A stretch of 64,000 nucleotides of DNA from Oehlia diaphana (Eukaryota; Glomeromycota; Glomeromycetes; Glomerales; Glomeraceae): positions 31,086-95,085 of the forward strand of contig QZLH01000302.1 in the NCBI GenBank assembly GCA_003833135.1, read 5' to 3'. Both the position numbers and the translations under genes were made by a program. The notes beneath the pieces are model-generated. The model had not been told where the DNA came from and searched no databases. It saw only the letters and a program-made list of their open reading frames with translations. Shown here in pieces: positions 60,098 to 64,000 of this stretch; position 1 is the first letter of the stretch; every line of letters starts with the position of its first letter.

Positions 60098-60854
60098 AAA
60101 GTAATTTAATTGCCAATCTGCATGTGATTGATAGAATTCATATAATAAAATGCAGCACAACATTTACATATAAGCCATGTTGATCATGTTTTTATATCAA
60201 ATAAAATGCAATCATATTGTTATACAATTGCATAATTTAACACTTGCAATATACGTTTAAGATCTTGGAAAAAAAAATTTTTTTATAAAAAGTTTTTTTC
60301 TTTGCAATTTATAAAGTTTTATATATAGGAAATAGAGATTTCATAGTATTTACTACTATTTTACTTCTATAGTATAAACGATTTCTAGCTCTTTAACTTT
60401 TCTTTAACGCTTATAAAACCTTTTTTGATTATTATTTCTGTCAACTATTACATTTTTAATAACATTACGCACTTTTATATCTCTTTTTCTTTTACAAATA
60501 TGTCCAGTTTGTAAAAAATATGAATATAATGAAATATATGAATAATAAAAGGACTTTAACGTAATTTCAAAATAGGAATAGTTATCTTAAATTTTTTTCT
60601 TAAAAAATAATAAATAAGTCAAATAAATATGAACATAATAATGAAGTTCTGATATAATAGTGCCAGTTGCAACAAGTTTTTTGAAAGTTATGTATATATT
60701 TGACGTTATTATTTCTTGGAAAAACAGAGATTTCAAACAGCATTTTTTTTATTAATTAACATAACGCTGCATTTTACTATGTAAATTCTATTGATCACAT
60801 GCAGATCGGCAATTAATTACTAATTATTTTATAATAAAATATATATACGTAATA

Positions 60855-61544
60855 TTATATGATGTAACTTAAATTAAGTCACATCATAGAACAAGCATAG
60901 CGGACATCCCTATTTTATCACAATATTTGTGATCATTTACCAATCATTTATTCAATCATATCATATAATATAAATACCGTTGCTAAAAAAAATTACATAA
61001 TAATATATGCTCAATTTCACAAATAACTTAAATTTGGTTTTAATATATTGTATATTAAATTTTATTAGAAACTTTTTAGTTTTTATAATTATTTGACATA
61101 TATTTATTCATTTTACAAAATTATTCACTAAATATATTATTAATAAAAAACCTGCATTATAAATCAGATCACTGCATTATTTTTTTTATTGATTCTACAT
61201 AATATAAGGAATATTTGTGCAAATTCTTAAGTTTCGCAATCACATATTCATCTTCGCACTTCAATTTTTGTTTGATAATCGGCAATAATTAATGAATTAT
61301 CATATACGAATAATATATTTATAATATTATTAAAAATTGTGCTAATAATTACATAATTAAAGTCATATGATAATTTAGTGTTTTTACTTGGATTTCCATT
61401 ATTTTTTTGCCATATTATTTGTGATTTTACAATAAGTTTTAAAATCTGGAATTAGTGATTAGCAAATGATCGGCAAGGTGATATAAGTATGTCCGCTATG
61501 CTACTAGGACGTAAATCTAAGAAAGAGTTAAGTTTGCATCTCTA
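60855..61544. mobile_element. Second copy of the TGCAAACTTA MITE, split by another insertion
   Basis: GATGTAACTTAAATTAAGTC at 60861 matches the left half of the 60006 element, and TAGGACGTAAATCTAAGAAA (61505) through TTAAGTTTGCATC matches its right half. The intervening 0.6 kb is the separate element listed next. The left terminal repeat is degraded. Confidence 0.5.
60900..61496. mobile_element. Tc1/mariner-like MITE with TA duplication
   Basis: The ends GCGGACAT...ATGTCCGC are inverted, and imperfect pairing continues for about 55 bases (GATCATTTACCAATCA against GATCATTTGCTAATCA). TA flanks both ends (60898-60899 and 61497-61498). There is no coding sequence. It sits inside an older MITE, giving a relative age. 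Confidence 0.6.
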
Positions 61545-62044
61545 CTTCTAACTTACATGTATGCATTATTAAATAATATTATACAAAATTCAAAAAAGTA
61601 TAATTACTCTATACTAATGTAGAAATTGGTGTTAAACCAACTTTTAGTAAAGAAAATTCATGTAAAGATCTGTATTATAATTTTATACTTTTCTTAAATT
61701 TTATTAAATTTTTTACTTTTTAGACAGATTACAAATTAACTATATAATTTATTTATAGATTAATCAAAAAAAATATGGCTAAATTTTACTAGTAATAATT
61801 ACAATATACTGTAGGCAATCTGAGGAATACAGTATTACTTAAATATTAAAATTTTTAACTTTCTTAGTAATTTTTTGGAATGCAGAATTGCAAATCCTTA
61901 GAAATTCCAAAAATCTTATAATTAATAAAAATTTCTAAAGAATCTCCTCTACTGGTAAGGATTTTCTATCAAAAGATCTTTAAAAATCTTTAAAGATTTC
62001 AAATTTACTATTAAAGAATTTTTATATTATTAGAATAAATGTAT

Positions 62045-62362
62045 TTGTAACAGCCTGTTATATATCTTATTTGTAACATCCTTTTTTTATTTTTATTTTT
62101 AATAATAAATTTAGTATGTGTTTTACAAATAAAATTTTTATATGCAAAATTTAATTTGAAAAACTTTTACTTAATGTACTTAAGACAGTTTCATATACAA
62201 AATTTTAAGTTATAAGCAGTTTCTTGAAATTTTTTAAAAAATTCTTTTGTCTTGATTACATGACTGATCTTTTGTTTTTTGTTTACATTACGCCTGATCT
62301 TAAATTTTAATTAGATAAAATTGGGAGTTGTTACAAATAAGATGTATAACAGGATGTTACAA
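62045..62362. mobile_element. 318-bp MITE with ~36-bp terminal inverted repeats
   Basis: The left end TTTGTAACAGCCTGTTATAT (then ATCTTATTTGTAACA) and the right end, read inverted, TTGTAACATCCTGTTATACA (then TCTTATTTGTAACA), agree except for a few bases. The core is AT-rich and non-coding. Confidence 0.6.
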
Positions 62363-62613
62363 TTAGATTTATCCATATTATTATATATATATATTTTTTT
62401 TATAAATGCAATCTTATCATATTATAATATTACTAATTTACATACAGTATATTTATTTATATAAATAAAAAAAATAAATATATATAAAATCTAAAAATTA
62501 AATATTATAAGATATAACTAAGATCTCAAACAATATATATACAACTCAGAGAGTAACTTTTTAGCAAATTAACCCAAATTTCAAAAAAAAAATTACTTTT
62601 TTGCAATTATTTC

Positions 62614-62714
62614 AGCATCCAGTAGTCCAATTTATGCAAACTTTTTTTGTTTTACAGCTCTCATCAAGCTTTATAAAATAAAAAAAATCTGCATAAATCA
62701 GATCACTGAATGCT
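62614..62714. mobile_element. ~100-bp inverted-repeat element, CAGTGATCTGATTTATGC type
   Basis: The left end AGCATCCAGTAGTCCAATTT and the right end (inverted) AGCATTCAGTGATCTGATTT continue into TATGCA and a T run. A lone copy of the same end lies at 61150-61175 (ATAAATCAGATCACTG). The ends resemble Tc1/mariner termini. Confidence 0.5.
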
Positions 62715-63087
62715 AATAAGATAATCACAAAATACTAAAAATAAAAAAAGAGCAAATTAGATCTTTTTTGGCAAAAAGTCAGTTGTGAGTTCTATAAAAA
62801 ATGTCTAGAGTCTTACATAACTATTATTTTAAAAAAGTTAACCTATATTTATATAGTCATACTATTTATATTAGAAATAATGATACCACTTATTATTATG
62901 CATCTTAATTTTTCTTATTAATACTTTTATTTTTCTTTATACTATTAATTGATAAGAGATTAAAATTTGAATATATTTGCATTTTGTATTTAAATAAAAA
63001 ATTAAATGCCAGAAAAATATCAACTAATTAAAAAAAATTTTTAAAAGAAATAAAAATTTATATCTATAAATTAATAAAAACTAATAT

Positions 63088-63134
63088 AATGTAATCTATA
63101 TTAGATTAAAAAATAATCTAATATAGATTACATT
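63088..63134. repeat. Perfect 21-bp palindrome with 5-base loop
   Basis: AATGTAATCTATATTAGATTA, in the left arm 63088-63108, is exactly complementary to 63114-63134. No gene end is nearby that it could terminate. It may be a minimal hairpin-type repeat. Confidence 0.8.
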
Positions 63135-63414
63135 GTATCACATCCTATTTATTAGTTTTTTCAACTTTTTCTTTAATTCAGTTACTTTCTTATAAAATTT
63201 TCACTTGAAGATTCTAGAATTCTTTTTCTTTTTATCCTATTTGAATTAAAACTTATAATTTAATTAAAAAGTATATTTAAGTTGTCTTTTTAGTTTTTCA
63301 GTTGCATCTCATCTAAATATTTAGAAGAATCTTATTAATACCTATAACTTTATTTATATATTAGAATTGGATTCTTCTTTTAAGTATTAGTAAAGTTTTT
63401 AAATAAAATTTTAA

Positions 63415-63625
63415 AATTTGATTTGATATTAACATTTGATTTGAATTTGATTTGAATTTGACAAATTTAAATTAATTTAATTTAATTTATATTAATTTGA
63501 AAATTCTTTAATTTAATTAGTCAATTTAATAAATATTTGATATTTGATTTGAATTTAATTTGAATTTAATTTGATTTAATAAATTCAAATTAATTTTATA
63601 TTTGATTTGATTTTAAAGAACTCTA
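63415..63625. repeat. TTTGATTTGAATT low-complexity array
   Basis: Words such as ATTTGATTTGAATTTG and AATTTAATTTGA repeat irregularly over about 200 bases. It is non-coding. Confidence 0.6.
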
Positions 63626-64000
63626 ATTGTAAATTATCTTTAGTATTTGAAGATTATATATTATATAATATCTTATTTTATATAAAAAATTATATATAAA
63701 TTACCAATAAAACTAATAATCTTATACTTATATATTAGTAATATAGATTTTTTAATATATTATTAGTAGTATAGATATTTTGATACATATGATATTAAAA
63801 TATAAATTTATATTTTTTTTATATAATATCATGAAGTTTAACCAAATGGGAGTTTTGTATTTATCAAATAGTAGTATTTGATAAGTATTAAAAATTTGTA
63901 TTTATTAAGTAATAAAAAAATAAAATACTTAAATACTACAATATTTTATTATTTATTAATTATTTAATTTTTTAAGCATTTTTTTAATACTTTAATATAA

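Overview
The window looks like nuclear DNA of an arbuscular mycorrhizal fungus (Glomeromycotina, Rhizophagus-like). It is very AT-rich by eye, its genes have many short introns (about 60-100 nt, mostly GTAAGT/GTATGT...TAG), and it carries families expanded in that group: F-box, RING, SAM/kinase, Uma2-like nuclease-fold and MIR proteins. Conserved eukaryotic genes sit among abundant non-autonomous DNA transposons. The assignment rests on gene content and style; no database was searched.

Layout. 1-5.8 kb: repeat-rich DNA with a Tigger/pogo-like element holding an assembly gap, a second short element, and decayed coding sequence. 5.9-7.6 kb: a complete three-exon gene for a membrane protein of the apolipoprotein N-acyltransferase / nitrilase type. 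8-17 kb: an accessory zone with a frameshifted RING gene, an intact Uma2-like gene, fragments of other families, a small possible gene, and a large dead SAM-kinase gene. 19.8 kb: tRNA-Lys(CUU). 20.2 kb: an asparagine-rich protein. 24.5-29.4 kb: a duplicated cassette pairing a 71-residue ISG12/IFI6-like protein with a Uma2-like gene. In the second copy the Uma2 gene has been deleted down to its edges. 30.8 kb: an F-box/LRR gene.

33.6-58.2 kb is a dense block of conserved genes: exportin-5 (28 exons), a Clr2-type silencing factor, a Gpt2/Sct1-type acyltransferase, a Nur1-type nuclear-envelope protein, a repeat-bearing NuSAP-like protein, a Josephin deubiquitinase, the Dbp4/DDX10 helicase and a MIR-domain protein. 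For every multi-exon gene in this block I rebuilt exon joins whose summed lengths keep one open frame to a stop. 58.2-64 kb shows no gene and holds several short inverted-repeat elements.

Links between genes. Clr2 and Nur1 both act in heterochromatin silencing in fission yeast and lie 3.7 kb apart here. A CACGTG box recurs upstream of several conserved genes. The most notable observations are an AT-AC, U12-type intron in exportin-5, and the duplicated ISG12-like plus Uma2-like cassette with shared promoter blocks.
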